Of a stretch of 64,000 bases of DNA, positions 33,578 to 42,393 are shown in pieces. This stretch comes from SSSZ01 sp016790965 (GTDB taxonomy: Bacteria; Pseudomonadota; Gammaproteobacteria; Burkholderiales; Rhodocyclaceae): positions 1 through 64,000 of the forward strand of contig JAEUNZ010000031.1 in NCBI GenBank assembly GCA_016790965.1. The letters are read 5' to 3'. A program made the position numbers and the translations under genes. Below the pieces are notes generated by a model, which saw only the letters and a list, made by a program, of their open reading frames with translations, was not told the origin of the DNA and made no database searches. The first letter of the stretch is position 1; each line of letters begins with the position of its first letter.

Positions 33578-34701
33578 TTCCCGAGGCGGACGAATATCGT
33601 TCCGGCCCCATCGTCTGGGTCGGCGTCATCGCGTCCACCTGCGCGGTGCTCTTTTTTTTCCAGAAGATACTCTGGCTGGTCGTCCCCTTCATTCTCGCCC
33701 TGATCATCTACTACCTGCTGTTGCCCCTGAAACACCGTCTGCTCATGGCCGGTGTTTCCCACGATGGCGCGGCGGGTCTGGTGGCTGGATCGGCTTTCCT
33801 GGCCCTGGCCCTGGGCTTCGTCCTCCTGCTTCCCGGCGTCGCCGCCCACGCCGTGACCTGGCAGGAATCCTCCCTACGGTACCTTGAGGGCGGCCTGAGC
33901 CTGGTGACCGCGACCCTGCAACAGCTCGAAGAACGCGTTGCCATCCTGGCCCAGGCCCGGGTGAGCGAAGAACTGGCACGCCAGGTTTCAGAGCATTCGG
34001 ACAAGTTCGCTCAAAAATATCTAGGCGAATTCGCCCTTGGTCTGGCGGCCTGGGCACCGTCACTGCTCCTGGCGCCTTTCCTGGCCTTCTTCATGCTGCG
34101 CGACGGTTGGCGCTTCAAACGCTTCCTGGGGCGCGCGGTGCCCAATGCCTTTTTCGAGCGCACACTCTACCTTCTCGATCAGGTGGACCGTACGGCCAGA
34201 CTGTATTTCGTAGGACTTATGCAACTGACTCTGCTCGATGCCGCCTGCCTCGCCCTCGGCCTCTGGGTGATCGGCATCTCCGGGGCGCTTCTGCTCGGCC
34301 TGGCGACTGCCGTGCTCGCCTGGGTACCCTACATCGGTTCCATCCTGGGCTGCGTCCTGGTCGTCCTGGTCGCGGCCACCGATTTCCCCGGGCGACCCGA
34401 GGTCGCCTACGCCGCCGTCGGGCTCTTCATCATCGTACGCATGCTGGACGACTTCGTGTTCATGCCGATGACCGTGGGCAAAAGCCTCAACATGCATCCA
34501 TTGCTCACCGTTCTGATGATTTTCGTGGGGGGGGCGGTCGCCGGTGTACCGGGACTGATGCTCGTACTGCCCGTTCTGGGCGTGGCCATGGTGTTCGGCG
34601 AAACCCTTGGGCTGGTGCTGACGGATCCCCGTCTGCGGGCGCGCCATAGCTACGCGAAGCAACTCCGGCAGGCGTCGGTTACCACGGACCTGCGCGCCTA
34701 A
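33574..34701 (+). CDS. AI-2E/PerM family membrane protein
   Basis: A 375-residue integral membrane protein of the AI-2 exporter-like (UPF0118/PerM) family. It has about eight membrane helices, a soluble insert (about 95-150) between the N-terminal helices, and the family's DDFVFMPMTVGKSLNMHPLLTVLMIFVGG stretch. Substrates of most members are unknown. Start GTG 33574 overlaps the stop of the cNMP-binding gene. Confidence 0.85.
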   Translation: MIPEADEYRSGPIVWVGVIASTCAVLFFFQKILWLVVPFILALIIYYLLLPLKHRLLMAGVSHDGAAGLVAGSAFLALALGFVLLLPGVAAHAVTWQESSLRYLEGGLSLVTATLQQLEERVAILAQARVSEELARQVSEHSDKFAQKYLGEFALGLAAWAPSLLLAPFLAFFMLRDGWRFKRFLGRAVPNAFFERTLYLLDQVDRTARLYFVGLMQLTLLDAACLALGLWVIGISGALLLGLATAVLAWVPYIGSILGCVLVVLVAATDFPGRPEVAYAAVGLFIIVRMLDDFVFMPMTVGKSLNMHPLLTVLMIFVGGAVAGVPGLMLVLPVLGVAMVFGETLGLVLTDPRLRARHSYAKQLRQASVTTDLRA

Positions 34702-35064
34702 TGAGTACTCTCCGCGACTGTCAAGACTTGACTTATGCACAAATTCGCGACTGGCCCGGCAAATCTGGTCCGGCCGATTTTTAACATCATGTAAGACATT
34801 AACTAAGTTTTAGACATAATTGATTATAAACGTTATAAATTGAATTTGATGCGGCGCCGCATGAAATTTGCCGGAATTGACAGAGCGTATCCATGCCCAC
34901 AGTCAACTAGAAATCCACAAAATTATCCACAGGCTGGAAAAGGCCGAATTTGCGCCAACGACTACCGAAAGCCGTGCAACCGCCTGGATTCAAACGGATT
35001 AGTTGTGAAGATCGCGACGGGATGAGCGCTTTCCCAGCCTGGGTCCGAGACAGCACACCTTTCG
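34702..35064. other. AT-rich intergenic region with DnaA-box-like sites
   Basis: This 363-bp gap has no credible gene. It holds TTATGCACA (34733-34741), TTATCCACA (34923-34931) and a weaker AAATCCACA (34911-34919), all on the plus strand. Between them, 34777-34850 is strongly AT-rich in an otherwise GC-rich window. TTATNCACA is the DnaA consensus. The gap could be a DnaA-titration or DnaA-regulated region; an origin is possible but unproven, since dnaA, dnaN and gidA are not nearby. Confidence 0.4.
34752..34783 (+). terminator. Probable terminator after the PerM-type gene
   Basis: GGCCCGG and TCCGGCC arms, pairing with one bulge around CAAATCTGG, are followed directly by GATTTTT. Confidence 0.4.
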
Positions 35065-35619
35065 ATGGCAGAAAGTGACAAAGTGAGAGCTGTTGCAATG
35101 CAAGAGACCGTTTCCGCCACACCCTCCCCACGCGAATCATCGCCGGCGCGACAAGGCATGCAAGACGACGTCGTCTTCATGCGTCACGCCCTTACCCTTG
35201 CCCGGATGGCAGAGGAACGTGGGGAGGTACCGGTCGGAGCACTGGTGGTTCGCGACGGCCTCATCGTCGGGCAAGGGTATAACGCCCCCATCGGCGGCAA
35301 GGATCCCACCGCCCACGCGGAGATCGCGGCGCTCCGTGACGCGGCGCGGCAGCTCGGCAACTACCGCCTGCCGGGGTGCACCTTGTACGTCACGCTGGAG
35401 CCCTGTGCCATGTGCGCCGGTGCCATCATGCACGCCCGCATCGCCCGCCTGGTCTATGGCGCCCGGGATCCCAAGACGGGGGTCCATGGCAGCGTGATTG
35501 ATCTCTTTGCGGTCGATCGTCTCAATCACCACACCGAGGTCGTAGGAGGTGTGCTGGCCGAGGAATGTGCGGGTCTGCTCTCGGGCTTTTTTGCCGCACG
35601 CCGTAAGAAGGCGCCATGA
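35065..35619 (+). CDS. tadA: tRNA-specific adenosine deaminase TadA
   Basis: Converts A34 to inosine in tRNA-Arg(ACG). The zinc/catalytic motif is HAEIAAL (His ligand plus proton-shuttle Glu) and PCAMCAGAI. The C-terminal FFAARRKK is typical. The frame from ATG 35065 gives 184 residues; the family core begins at about MQDDVVFMRHAL, so ATG 35158 (153 residues) is an equally good start. The stop overlaps the L,D-transpeptidase start by 4 bp. Confidence 0.93.
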   Translation: MAESDKVRAVAMQETVSATPSPRESSPARQGMQDDVVFMRHALTLARMAEERGEVPVGALVVRDGLIVGQGYNAPIGGKDPTAHAEIAALRDAARQLGNYRLPGCTLYVTLEPCAMCAGAIMHARIARLVYGARDPKTGVHGSVIDLFAVDRLNHHTEVVGGVLAEECAGLLSGFFAARRKKAP

Positions 35620-36098
35620 GAATCTTCATCTCCGTCGCTCAACAAAGCCTTAGCCTGATCAACGCCCAGGGTGGGATCATCCGTAGCTATCCGGTTTCCA
35701 CAGCCAAGGCCGGAGTAGGGGAGGTGCCCGGCAGTTACCGTACTCCCCGGGGCCGGCACCTGATCCGGGCAAAAATTGGCGCTGGCTGCCCGGAAAATAC
35801 CGTGTTTGTGCGCCGCCGGCCGACAGGCGAGTTGTGGAGCGCTGATTTGGCCGCCGCGTACCCGGGCCGCGACTGGATTCTGACCCGCATCCTCTGGCTG
35901 TCCGGCTGTGAACCCGGCCGCAATCGGCTGGGCCCCTGCGACACCATGCGCCGCTACATCTATATCCATGGCAGCCCGGACAGCGCCGAGATTGGCCGCC
36001 CCGGTTCCCACGGCTGCATCCGCATGCGCAATGCCGATGTGGTCGATCTTTTCGATCGAGTTCCGGTCTATACGCCGGTAGAAATCAGCGAAGACTGA
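35616..36098 (+). CDS. L,D-transpeptidase (YkuD family)
   Basis: A 160-residue YkuD-domain enzyme with the active-site motif HGSPDSAEIGRPGSHGCIRM, which contains the catalytic His and Cys. It starts RIFISVAQQSLSLIN and has the PGSYRTPRGRH substrate-side loop. No signal peptide is evident, which is odd for a peptidoglycan enzyme, though many short members look this way. The 3' end overlaps the convergent NRDE gene by 31 bp. Confidence 0.88.
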   Translation: MRIFISVAQQSLSLINAQGGIIRSYPVSTAKAGVGEVPGSYRTPRGRHLIRAKIGAGCPENTVFVRRRPTGELWSADLAAAYPGRDWILTRILWLSGCEPGRNRLGPCDTMRRYIYIHGSPDSAEIGRPGSHGCIRMRNADVVDLFDRVPVYTPVEISED

Positions 36099-36817
36099 AG
36101 GGGCTGGCCGCTACAATCGAAACTGCGCTCCTCCAGAAGCGCGCCCCCCGAGCGGGTCGTCAAGCCCACAGTCGAGGCACGTGTGCCGTAGGCAGGCGAT
36201 ACGACGAAGATGGCCGACAACAGGCGTTCCCATTCGAGAGATACCCCGGTGTCGGGCAAGTGCCGGTCGGAAACGATTTCCCGATCCGCCAGAAGCGCAA
36301 AAAACGCCTCGCGATCGGGCAAGTTCGCCATCGCTGCCGCAAAAGCAGCCTTGGCGGCAGTAAGCTTGGGCCAGGGCGTGTCGAGGAGATGATTGGATAC
36401 GCCGTAAATGCCAGGCGCCAGTTTTCTTGGCGGACCGCCACGGTTGGAGCAATACACCAGATCGCGGGAATCGCAGGCCAGCAGGTTGAATCCGGAGGTA
36501 TCGCATCCCGCCGCGAACTGGCAGTAGGGCCGGGCCCCTTCATCGCCCTGCAGAAAATCCCGGGGCAGCCAGCCGCGGGAATACGTGCCGCGGGGACGCC
36601 CAGGTTCGCGCACATTGGTGACCGCCGCGAAGCGTCCTCCGCTCGCGAATCCAAGCCAAGTGCCTCCCGCTTCCAGATCCCTGCCACCGATGACGTCCTG
36701 CCCCTCAGGCCAGACCGCCGCCGCGGCCGTAGGCCGGGCGTGGAACTCGTCCCGGTTGGCCGCAACTACCAGGGGAAAATCCGGGTGCTGCTGCCAGGCG
36801 ACGAGAATGAGGCACAT
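36068..36817 (-). CDS. NRDE (TANGO2-like) family protein
   Basis: A 249-residue protein beginning MCLILVAW with the family signature AANRDEFHARPT and then GGRDLEAGGTWLG. The N-terminal Cys2 suggests an Ntn-hydrolase-like fold. Biochemical role is unsettled; eukaryotic TANGO2 has been linked to haem and lipid handling. It is 18 bp downstream of ygfZ on the same strand and probably co-transcribed. The last codons overlap the convergent transpeptidase gene. Confidence 0.87.
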   Translation of the reverse strand: MCLILVAWQQHPDFPLVVAANRDEFHARPTAAAAVWPEGQDVIGGRDLEAGGTWLGFASGGRFAAVTNVREPGRPRGTYSRGWLPRDFLQGDEGARPYCQFAAGCDTSGFNLLACDSRDLVYCSNRGGPPRKLAPGIYGVSNHLLDTPWPKLTAAKAAFAAAMANLPDREAFFALLADREIVSDRHLPDTGVSLEWERLLSAIFVVSPAYGTRASTVGLTTRSGGALLEERSFDCSGQPLQSSLISTGV

Positions 36818-36835
36818 GCAGAGGACGCCAGTCCC

Positions 36836-37852
36836 TCAGGAATTGACGGCGACCGCTTCGACGGGGATACCTTCCTGCGAACCCAGGCGGAGATTGCTGC
36901 TGAAATTGGATTGCACCACGGCCAGGGCTTCGTAGCCCCCGGCGGGAGAAGGCGCCGCCAGCACGATCTTGCCGCTGGCCTGATCGGGATTGTCCGGTGA
37001 ATGCAGATCGCACCCGGCGACCAGCGGTGCGGGACAGGACACCCGGTAGAGATGGCGTTTGACCTTGCCCAGATACTGGGTCCGCGCGACGACTTCCTGC
37101 CCGGGATAGCAGCCCTTGTGGAAGCTGACCCCGCCGATCTTTTCGAAATCGGCCATCTGGGGCACGAATTCCTCCCGGGTCGCCCCGGTGACCAGGGGCA
37201 GGCCGGCACGGACGTCGAGCCAACGCCACGCGCCGGTTCCGGCCGGCCGGGCGATAGCAGTGAGGGCAGCCCACGCCGCCGCTGCCTGATGCTCGGGAAC
37301 AGCCACCACTAAGCGATCCGCGTCCAGGCGCATAACCCTCGTATCGCCTTCGACGCCCACCTCGAGAACCCCATCCGGCTTGGGCAATCCGGCCGCGCTA
37401 AGAGCTTCTGCGGCCCTGGGGCCGCTTAGCCCGATCAAGAGCAGCGTCCCCGAGAGGTCGGTCACGGTAGCCTTGGCCCGCAGAATGTACATGCGGAAGC
37501 GCTTAGCCAGATCGCTTACCAGTTCGGCGGCCAGGGCCAGACGGTAGCCCTCGCCCTGCCGCCAGACGAGAAAGCTTGCCAGCATGCGGCCCTTGGCGGT
37601 GCACCAGGCGGAATGCTGGGCCCCTGCCTCGCCTAGATGGTTGATGTCGCTGGTCAACTGGTTGTGGAGGAAGGACTTGGCGTCGTCGCCCTCGATGCCG
37701 ATGACGCCAAGATGCAGCAGGGGAACAACAACCGTTGCATCCCGGGCGGCGGCACTTTCCGCGGCAGCGTCGCCAAAGTGGTCAATCTCGTTAGAGTCCG
37801 GGCCGCAGACGGCACCGGCGGTTTCCAGAATGGGGCGCCAGAAGGAATTCAT
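36836..37852 (-). CDS. ygfZ: Folate-binding Fe-S cluster protein YgfZ
   Basis: A 338-residue tetrahydrofolate-dependent protein supporting Fe-S enzyme maintenance. The signature KGCYPGQEVVAR (K-G-C-Y-x-G-Q-E) is present, as is FLHNQLTSDI near the N-terminus. Start ATG 37852 (MNSFWRPILE) is chosen; the open frame extends to 38020 but runs through the mltG region. It is divergent from mltG with only 33 bp between the start codons. Confidence 0.92.
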   Translation of the reverse strand: MNSFWRPILETAGAVCGPDSNEIDHFGDAAAESAAARDATVVVPLLHLGVIGIEGDDAKSFLHNQLTSDINHLGEAGAQHSAWCTAKGRMLASFLVWRQGEGYRLALAAELVSDLAKRFRMYILRAKATVTDLSGTLLLIGLSGPRAAEALSAAGLPKPDGVLEVGVEGDTRVMRLDADRLVVAVPEHQAAAAWAALTAIARPAGTGAWRWLDVRAGLPLVTGATREEFVPQMADFEKIGGVSFHKGCYPGQEVVARTQYLGKVKRHLYRVSCPAPLVAGCDLHSPDNPDQASGKIVLAAPSPAGGYEALAVVQSNFSSNLRLGSQEGIPVEAVAVNS

Positions 37853-37885
37853 GGTAGTTCGGGGGCTCGCGGTGGGGTGGAGGGG

Positions 37886-38932
37886 ATGGGCTATTATATC
37901 GCCCGTCGCCGCCGACTCGGCCCCAGAGGCACCCTTTTGCGCCACCTTCAATTCCTCCTCGTGCTTGCCATCATCGGATTGGCGGTGATCGCCGGGGGCC
38001 TCTATCGCTGGGCGACTCACCCCGTCGCCACCGCCGATCCGGCCGTGGACTTCCGTATTCCAGCCGGGACGGGTCTGCGCAGTGCGCTGAGCCTCATCAA
38101 CGATGCCGGCGTAAGGATCAACCCGAATCTGATGGTGCTTCTGGCCAAGGTCATGCGGGCAGAAACGACGATCAAGGCCGGGAGTTATTCCATCCAGCGC
38201 GGCGCTACCCCCTGGGAAATTCTCGCCAAACTAACCCGGGGCCAGTTCACCCAGGGCGAGCTCACCCTAGTCGAAGGCCTCACCCTGCGCCAGTGGCGGG
38301 AGAAACTCGCTGCCCACCCGGATCTCTCCCAGGAATCCCAGGGGCTGAGCGAAGCCGAGCTGCTGTCCCGCCTGGGCATAGACGCGCGCCGTGGCGAGGG
38401 TCTATTTCTTGCGGATACCTACCTCTTCGACAAGCAGTCCTCGGACCTGGACCTCTTGGCCCGAGCGTACCGCGCCATGCATCGCCGCCTAGCTGCCGAA
38501 TGGGAGCAGCGGGCTCCCGGCCTGCCGCTCAAATCGCCCTACGAGGCCCTCATCCTCGCATCCATCGTGGAGAAGGAAACCGGACGCCTCGCCGAAAGAC
38601 CGCTCATCGCCGCGGTATTCGTTAACCGCCTGCGTTCCGGCATGCTGCTGCAGACCGATCCTACTGTCATCTACGGCCTCGGAGATCGCTTCGACGGCAA
38701 TCTGCGCAAGAAGGACCTTCTTGCCGACAGCCCCTATAACACCTATGTCAGGCCCGGACTGCCGCCTACTCCCATCGCCATGCCCAGCCTGGCCTCGCTC
38801 CAGGCCGCCCTGCATCCGGCGGCCAGCGATGCCCTCTATTTCGTGGCTCGCGGCGACGGCAGCAGTCAGTTTTCCAGAACCCTGGAGGAGCATAACCGGG
38901 CCGTCAATCGCTACCAGCGGGGAGGCAAGTGA
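37886..38932 (+). CDS. mltG: Endolytic murein transglycosylase MltG
   Basis: A 348-residue inner-membrane lytic transglycosylase that ends glycan strands. An N-terminal membrane anchor (about 20-42) is followed by a LysM-like region and the YceG domain with the catalytic Glu in LASIVEKETG, then LLQTDPTVIYGL and SPYNTYVRPGLPPTPIAMP. ATG 37886 has GGAGGGG five bases upstream. The gene order mltG-tmk-holB-pilZ-tatD is conserved in proteobacteria. Confidence 0.94.
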   Translation: MGYYIARRRRLGPRGTLLRHLQFLLVLAIIGLAVIAGGLYRWATHPVATADPAVDFRIPAGTGLRSALSLINDAGVRINPNLMVLLAKVMRAETTIKAGSYSIQRGATPWEILAKLTRGQFTQGELTLVEGLTLRQWREKLAAHPDLSQESQGLSEAELLSRLGIDARRGEGLFLADTYLFDKQSSDLDLLARAYRAMHRRLAAEWEQRAPGLPLKSPYEALILASIVEKETGRLAERPLIAAVFVNRLRSGMLLQTDPTVIYGLGDRFDGNLRKKDLLADSPYNTYVRPGLPPTPIAMPSLASLQAALHPAASDALYFVARGDGSSQFSRTLEEHNRAVNRYQRGGK

Positions 38933-39543
38933 AAGGAAAATTCATTACCTTCGAGGGCATCGACGGTGCCGGCAAGAGCAGCCACGTGGAGTGGCTGGCC
39001 GGACGGCTGCGTGAGACTGGCAGGACGGTCCGCGTCACCCGGGAACCGGGGGGAACGCCTCTCGGAGAACGCCTGCGGGAACTGCTGCTCGGACAGGCCA
39101 TGCATCTAGAAACCGAGACCCTGCTGATGTTCGCCGCGCGACGGGAGCATCTGGCCCAGGTCATCGAACCAGCGCTGGCAGCGGGGGAGTGGGTGGTCTG
39201 CGATCGTTTCACCGACGCGACCCACGCCTACCAGGGAGGCGGCCGCGGCCTCGACCGGGCCCGCATCCAGATCCTGGAAAACTGGGTACACGGCACATTG
39301 CAGCCCGATCTCACCCTTCTTTTCGACCTTCCGCTGGAGGTGGCGCGGGAGCGCATCGCCCTGACCAGTCGCAGCCTCGACCGCTTCGAGCAGGAGAAGG
39401 CGGATTTCCACCGCCGGGTGCGGCAAGCCTACCTCGACCGGGCCGCTGTACACCCGGGGCGGATGCGCGTGATTGACGCCAACCGCCCCCGGGACGAAAT
39501 CATGAAACTACTTGAGGATATAGTCGTATCAATATGTTTATGA
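38929..39543 (+). CDS. tmk: Thymidylate kinase
   Basis: A 204-residue dTMP kinase of dTTP synthesis. The P-loop is FEGIDGAGKSS, TREPGGTPLGE follows, the DR motif is in CDRFTDATHAYQGGGRGLD, and the LID region lies after that. It starts at GTG 38929 inside the mltG stop (GTGA) and overlaps holB by 4 bp. Confidence 0.97.
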   Translation: MKGKFITFEGIDGAGKSSHVEWLAGRLRETGRTVRVTREPGGTPLGERLRELLLGQAMHLETETLLMFAARREHLAQVIEPALAAGEWVVCDRFTDATHAYQGGGRGLDRARIQILENWVHGTLQPDLTLLFDLPLEVARERIALTSRSLDRFEQEKADFHRRVRQAYLDRAAVHPGRMRVIDANRPRDEIMKLLEDIVVSICL

Positions 39544-40577
39544 AAGCAATTGATATTCTTTATCCTACCTGGTGCCACCTCCAGTCCCGGCGCGATCGCT
39601 TGCCCCACGCCCTGCTTCTGGCCGGGCCCCGGGGCCTTGGAAAATTGGCGCTCGCCCAGTCCTTCGCCGCCAGCCTGCTGTGCGAGAACCCCCAGCAGGA
39701 CGGCCTGGCCTGTGGTCGATGTCTGGCTTGCGGCTGGATGGTCCAGGGCAATCACCCGGATTTCCGCCTGTTGCAGCCGGAGGCCCTGGCGCCTGGCGAT
39801 GACGAGAGCGAAGGCAAGGCGGAGAAAAAGAAACCGAGCCAACAGATCACCATCGATCAAGTCCGGGCCCTGGAGGAATTCCTCGCCGTCGGGGCTCACC
39901 GGGCGGGGGCTCGCATCGTCATTGTCCACCCCGCCGAGGCGATGAACCGCAATACTGCCAACGCTCTCCTGAAATCCCTTGAGGAACCGGGTGCAGGAAT
40001 ACTCTTCCTGCTGGTCAGCCACGAACCCACACGCCTTCTGCCCACCATTCGCAGCCGTTGCCAGACGGAAAACGTGCCGCGCCCAGATCCAGGCGCCGCC
40101 CTGATCGCTCTGGAAAAATCCGGAGTTTCCGATCCCGGGCGCTGGCTTGCCCTGGCAGGCGGGGCGCCCTTCCTTGCCCAGGAACTCGCCGCAAAGGGGC
40201 AGGGGGACTGGATCGGCGTGCTGGCAGACCGTCTGGCGGCCCCCGATGGCGACCCCCTGGGGGCCGCTGCCGACCTGGATCGCCTATTGAAGGAAGGTAA
40301 GGGCAGCCCCGGCCTGCGCGAAGTGGTCGAATATGCCCAGAAGTGGGTCGTTGACCTCACGCTGGCCACCAGTGGCTTGCCGGCGAGATATTTCGTCCTG
40401 CATCAGGCTACAATGGCGTCCATGGTCGAGCGGCTCTCGCTTCGCGGGCTGGTCGGCTTCCATAGGCGTCTGGTCGAGACCCGGCGCCAAGTGGAGCAGC
40501 CCCTGAACAGTCGCCTCTTTCTCGAAAACCTGTTCCTCGAATACCACGGTCTTTTCGCCAACCCCTCAAGACGATGA
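39540..40577 (+). CDS. holB: DNA polymerase III delta-prime subunit
   Basis: A 345-residue clamp-loader subunit. It has AAA-type sequence HALLLAGPRGLGKLALAQSFAASLLC and a zinc-binding cluster that begins CGRCLAC. The SRC motif is in TIRSRCQ. The start is placed at ATG 39540 because it overlaps the tmk stop as ATGA; ATG 39534, two codons earlier, is possible. It overlaps pilZ downstream by 4 bp. Confidence 0.94.
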   Translation: MKAIDILYPTWCHLQSRRDRLPHALLLAGPRGLGKLALAQSFAASLLCENPQQDGLACGRCLACGWMVQGNHPDFRLLQPEALAPGDDESEGKAEKKKPSQQITIDQVRALEEFLAVGAHRAGARIVIVHPAEAMNRNTANALLKSLEEPGAGILFLLVSHEPTRLLPTIRSRCQTENVPRPDPGAALIALEKSGVSDPGRWLALAGGAPFLAQELAAKGQGDWIGVLADRLAAPDGDPLGAAADLDRLLKEGKGSPGLREVVEYAQKWVVDLTLATSGLPARYFVLHQATMASMVERLSLRGLVGFHRRLVETRRQVEQPLNSRLFLENLFLEYHGLFANPSRR

Positions 40578-40936
40578 GCGAAGCCAAGCCGATTCCGCAG
40601 CGCCCGAGCGTTCTGTCGCTCAATATCAACTCCAAGTCGGCCCTCTACGCCGCCTTCATGCCGCATTTGCGCAACGGCGGCATCTTCATTCCCACGACCC
40701 GCAATTACAACCTGGGCGACGAAGTGTTCATGCTCCTCTCCCTCATGGACGACCCAGCCAAGCTACCTATCGCCGGTACCGTCGTCTGGGTGACCCCTGC
40801 GGGGGCACAAAATGGCCGTGCCCAGGGAATCGGCGTTCATTTCAACAGCGACGAGAGCGGCGTCGAAGCGCGACGCAAGATCGAAGGTCTCCTGGGCGGG
40901 GTCATGCAGTCTTCCCGCCCGACCCACACTCTCTGA
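40574..40936 (+). CDS. pilZ: PilZ domain protein
   Basis: A 120-residue protein of the type IV pilus PilZ subgroup, with LSLNINSKSALYAAFMPHLRNGGIFIPTTRNYNLGDEVFMLL and QGIGVHFN. The canonical c-di-GMP motif RxxxR is absent, as is usual for PilZ proper, so it may work through protein contacts (PilB/FimX-like partners). Downstream of holB as in Pseudomonas and many betaproteobacteria. Confidence 0.92.
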   Translation: MSEAKPIPQRPSVLSLNINSKSALYAAFMPHLRNGGIFIPTTRNYNLGDEVFMLLSLMDDPAKLPIAGTVVWVTPAGAQNGRAQGIGVHFNSDESGVEARRKIEGLLGGVMQSSRPTHTL

Positions 40937-40944
40937 TCCGCCCG

Positions 40945-41715
40945 GTGCTGGTCGATTCCCACTGCCATCTCGATTTCCCCGGCTTGCGCGAGCGTCTGCC
41001 CGAGGTGCTCGCGGCCATGGCCGCCGCCGATGTCCATTCTGCAGCATGCATCGGGGTCAATCTCGAGGATTTACCCGGTGTCCTGGAGGTAGCCGAATCC
41101 AGCCCTGCGCTCTGGGCCACGGTGGGCGTCCACCCTGAATACACCGACGTGCACGAGCCTTCCGTAGCCGAACTGGTTCGGCTGGCCGCACACCCCAAGG
41201 TCATCGCCATCGGCGAAACCGGTCTGGATTACTACTGGCAGAAGGACAGGCCGGAGTGGCAACGGGATCGTTTCCGCTGCCATATCCGCGCGGCACGCGA
41301 GTGCGGCAAGCCCCTCGTGATCCACATGCGTGAATCGGCGGAAGATACCCTTTCGATCCTGCGGGAGGAGGGCGCCGCCGTAGCGGGGGGCGTCATGCAC
41401 TGCTTTTCCGAAGACTGGGCCGTAGCTGAGGAAGCCCTGGAACTGGGCATGTATCTCTCGTTCTCCGGCATCGTCACCTTCAAGAACGCCGTTGCGGTCA
41501 AGGAAGTGGCGCGCCGGGCACCTTTGGACCGGATACTGGTCGAAACCGACTCGCCGTACCTTGCACCGGTGCCCTACCGCGGAAAACCCAACCAGCCTGC
41601 CTATGTTCGTCATGTCGCCGAGGAAATCGCGCAGTTGAGGGGAACCTCCCTATCCCGCATCGCCGAAGCGACCAGTGCTAATTTCTACCGACTCTTTTTC
41701 GCCGCCCAGCCCTGA
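40945..41715 (+). CDS. TatD family metal-dependent DNase
   Basis: A 256-residue TIM-barrel hydrolase, YcfH/TatD type. Metal-binding residues appear in DSHCHLDF, the Glu in GETGLDYYW, HMRES, MHCFSE and ETDSPYLAPVPYRGKPNQP. It starts at GTG 40945 just after pilZ. Family members show 3'-5' exonuclease or D-aminoacyl-tRNA deacylase-type activities; the exact substrate here is not known. Confidence 0.92.
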   Translation: MLVDSHCHLDFPGLRERLPEVLAAMAAADVHSAACIGVNLEDLPGVLEVAESSPALWATVGVHPEYTDVHEPSVAELVRLAAHPKVIAIGETGLDYYWQKDRPEWQRDRFRCHIRAARECGKPLVIHMRESAEDTLSILREEGAAVAGGVMHCFSEDWAVAEEALELGMYLSFSGIVTFKNAVAVKEVARRAPLDRILVETDSPYLAPVPYRGKPNQPAYVRHVAEEIAQLRGTSLSRIAEATSANFYRLFFAAQP

Positions 41716-41719
41716 AGCC

Positions 41720-42382
41720 ATGCGTATCAAGACCTATATCGCCGCCATGCTCCTGGTCGGCCTGAGCAGCACCGCTCCGGCCGGTACCTACGACGACCTC
41801 ATCGCCGCCGCCAAGAGCGGCGATGCCGGTGCCGTTGAGGCGCTGATCAAACGCGGGGCCGACGTCGATACGACCGACCCCGAAGGCAATAGCCTACTCA
41901 TGCTCGCGGTCCGCGACGGCCACGCCCGCCTCGTCGATACCCTGCTGGCCCAGCGTCCCAAGGTGAATATACGCAACAGCGCCGGCGATTCTCCCCTGCG
42001 GCTGGCTGCGCTTCGGGGCGATGTCGCCATCGCGGAAAAATTGATCGCCGCAGGAGCCCACGTCAACACCCCGGACTGGACCCCCTTGATCTACGCTGCC
42101 TTCAACGGACATCTTCCGGTCATCCACTCCCTGCTCAAGGCCCGGGCCGACGTCAATGCGGCCAGCGACAACGGTACGACTGCCCTCATGGCGGCAGCCC
42201 GGGGGGGCTTTGCAGAGGTGGTCGACGCCCTTCTGCGTGCCGGCGCAAATCCCAACCGAACCAACGAGAACGGGGATTCAGCTGTCGATATCGCCCTACG
42301 TTACAACCACACCGACATCGCCGGCGCGCTGCGCAAGGCAGGCGGTAGATCGGGCAAGTCGGTCACTCTGGAAGTGAAATAG
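41720..42382 (+). CDS. Exported ankyrin-repeat protein
   Basis: A 220-residue protein with a signal peptide (MRIKTYIAAMLLVGLSSTAPAG) and about five ankyrin repeats, e.g. GNSLLMLAVRDGHARLVDTLL, TPLIYAAFNGHLPVIHSLL and GTTALMAAARGGFAEVVDALL. It is a periplasmic protein-interaction module of unknown partner. It starts 4 bp after the tatD-family stop and is probably in the same transcript. Confidence 0.88.
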   Translation: MRIKTYIAAMLLVGLSSTAPAGTYDDLIAAAKSGDAGAVEALIKRGADVDTTDPEGNSLLMLAVRDGHARLVDTLLAQRPKVNIRNSAGDSPLRLAALRGDVAIAEKLIAAGAHVNTPDWTPLIYAAFNGHLPVIHSLLKARADVNAASDNGTTALMAAARGGFAEVVDALLRAGANPNRTNENGDSAVDIALRYNHTDIAGALRKAGGRSGKSVTLEVK

Positions 42383-42393
42383 CAGAGCGGGCC

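Noticed and set aside
34702..35064. Chromosomal origin oriC
   Set aside because: Only two good DnaA boxes and no dnaA/dnaN/gidA/parAB neighbours; kept as a DnaA-box region only.
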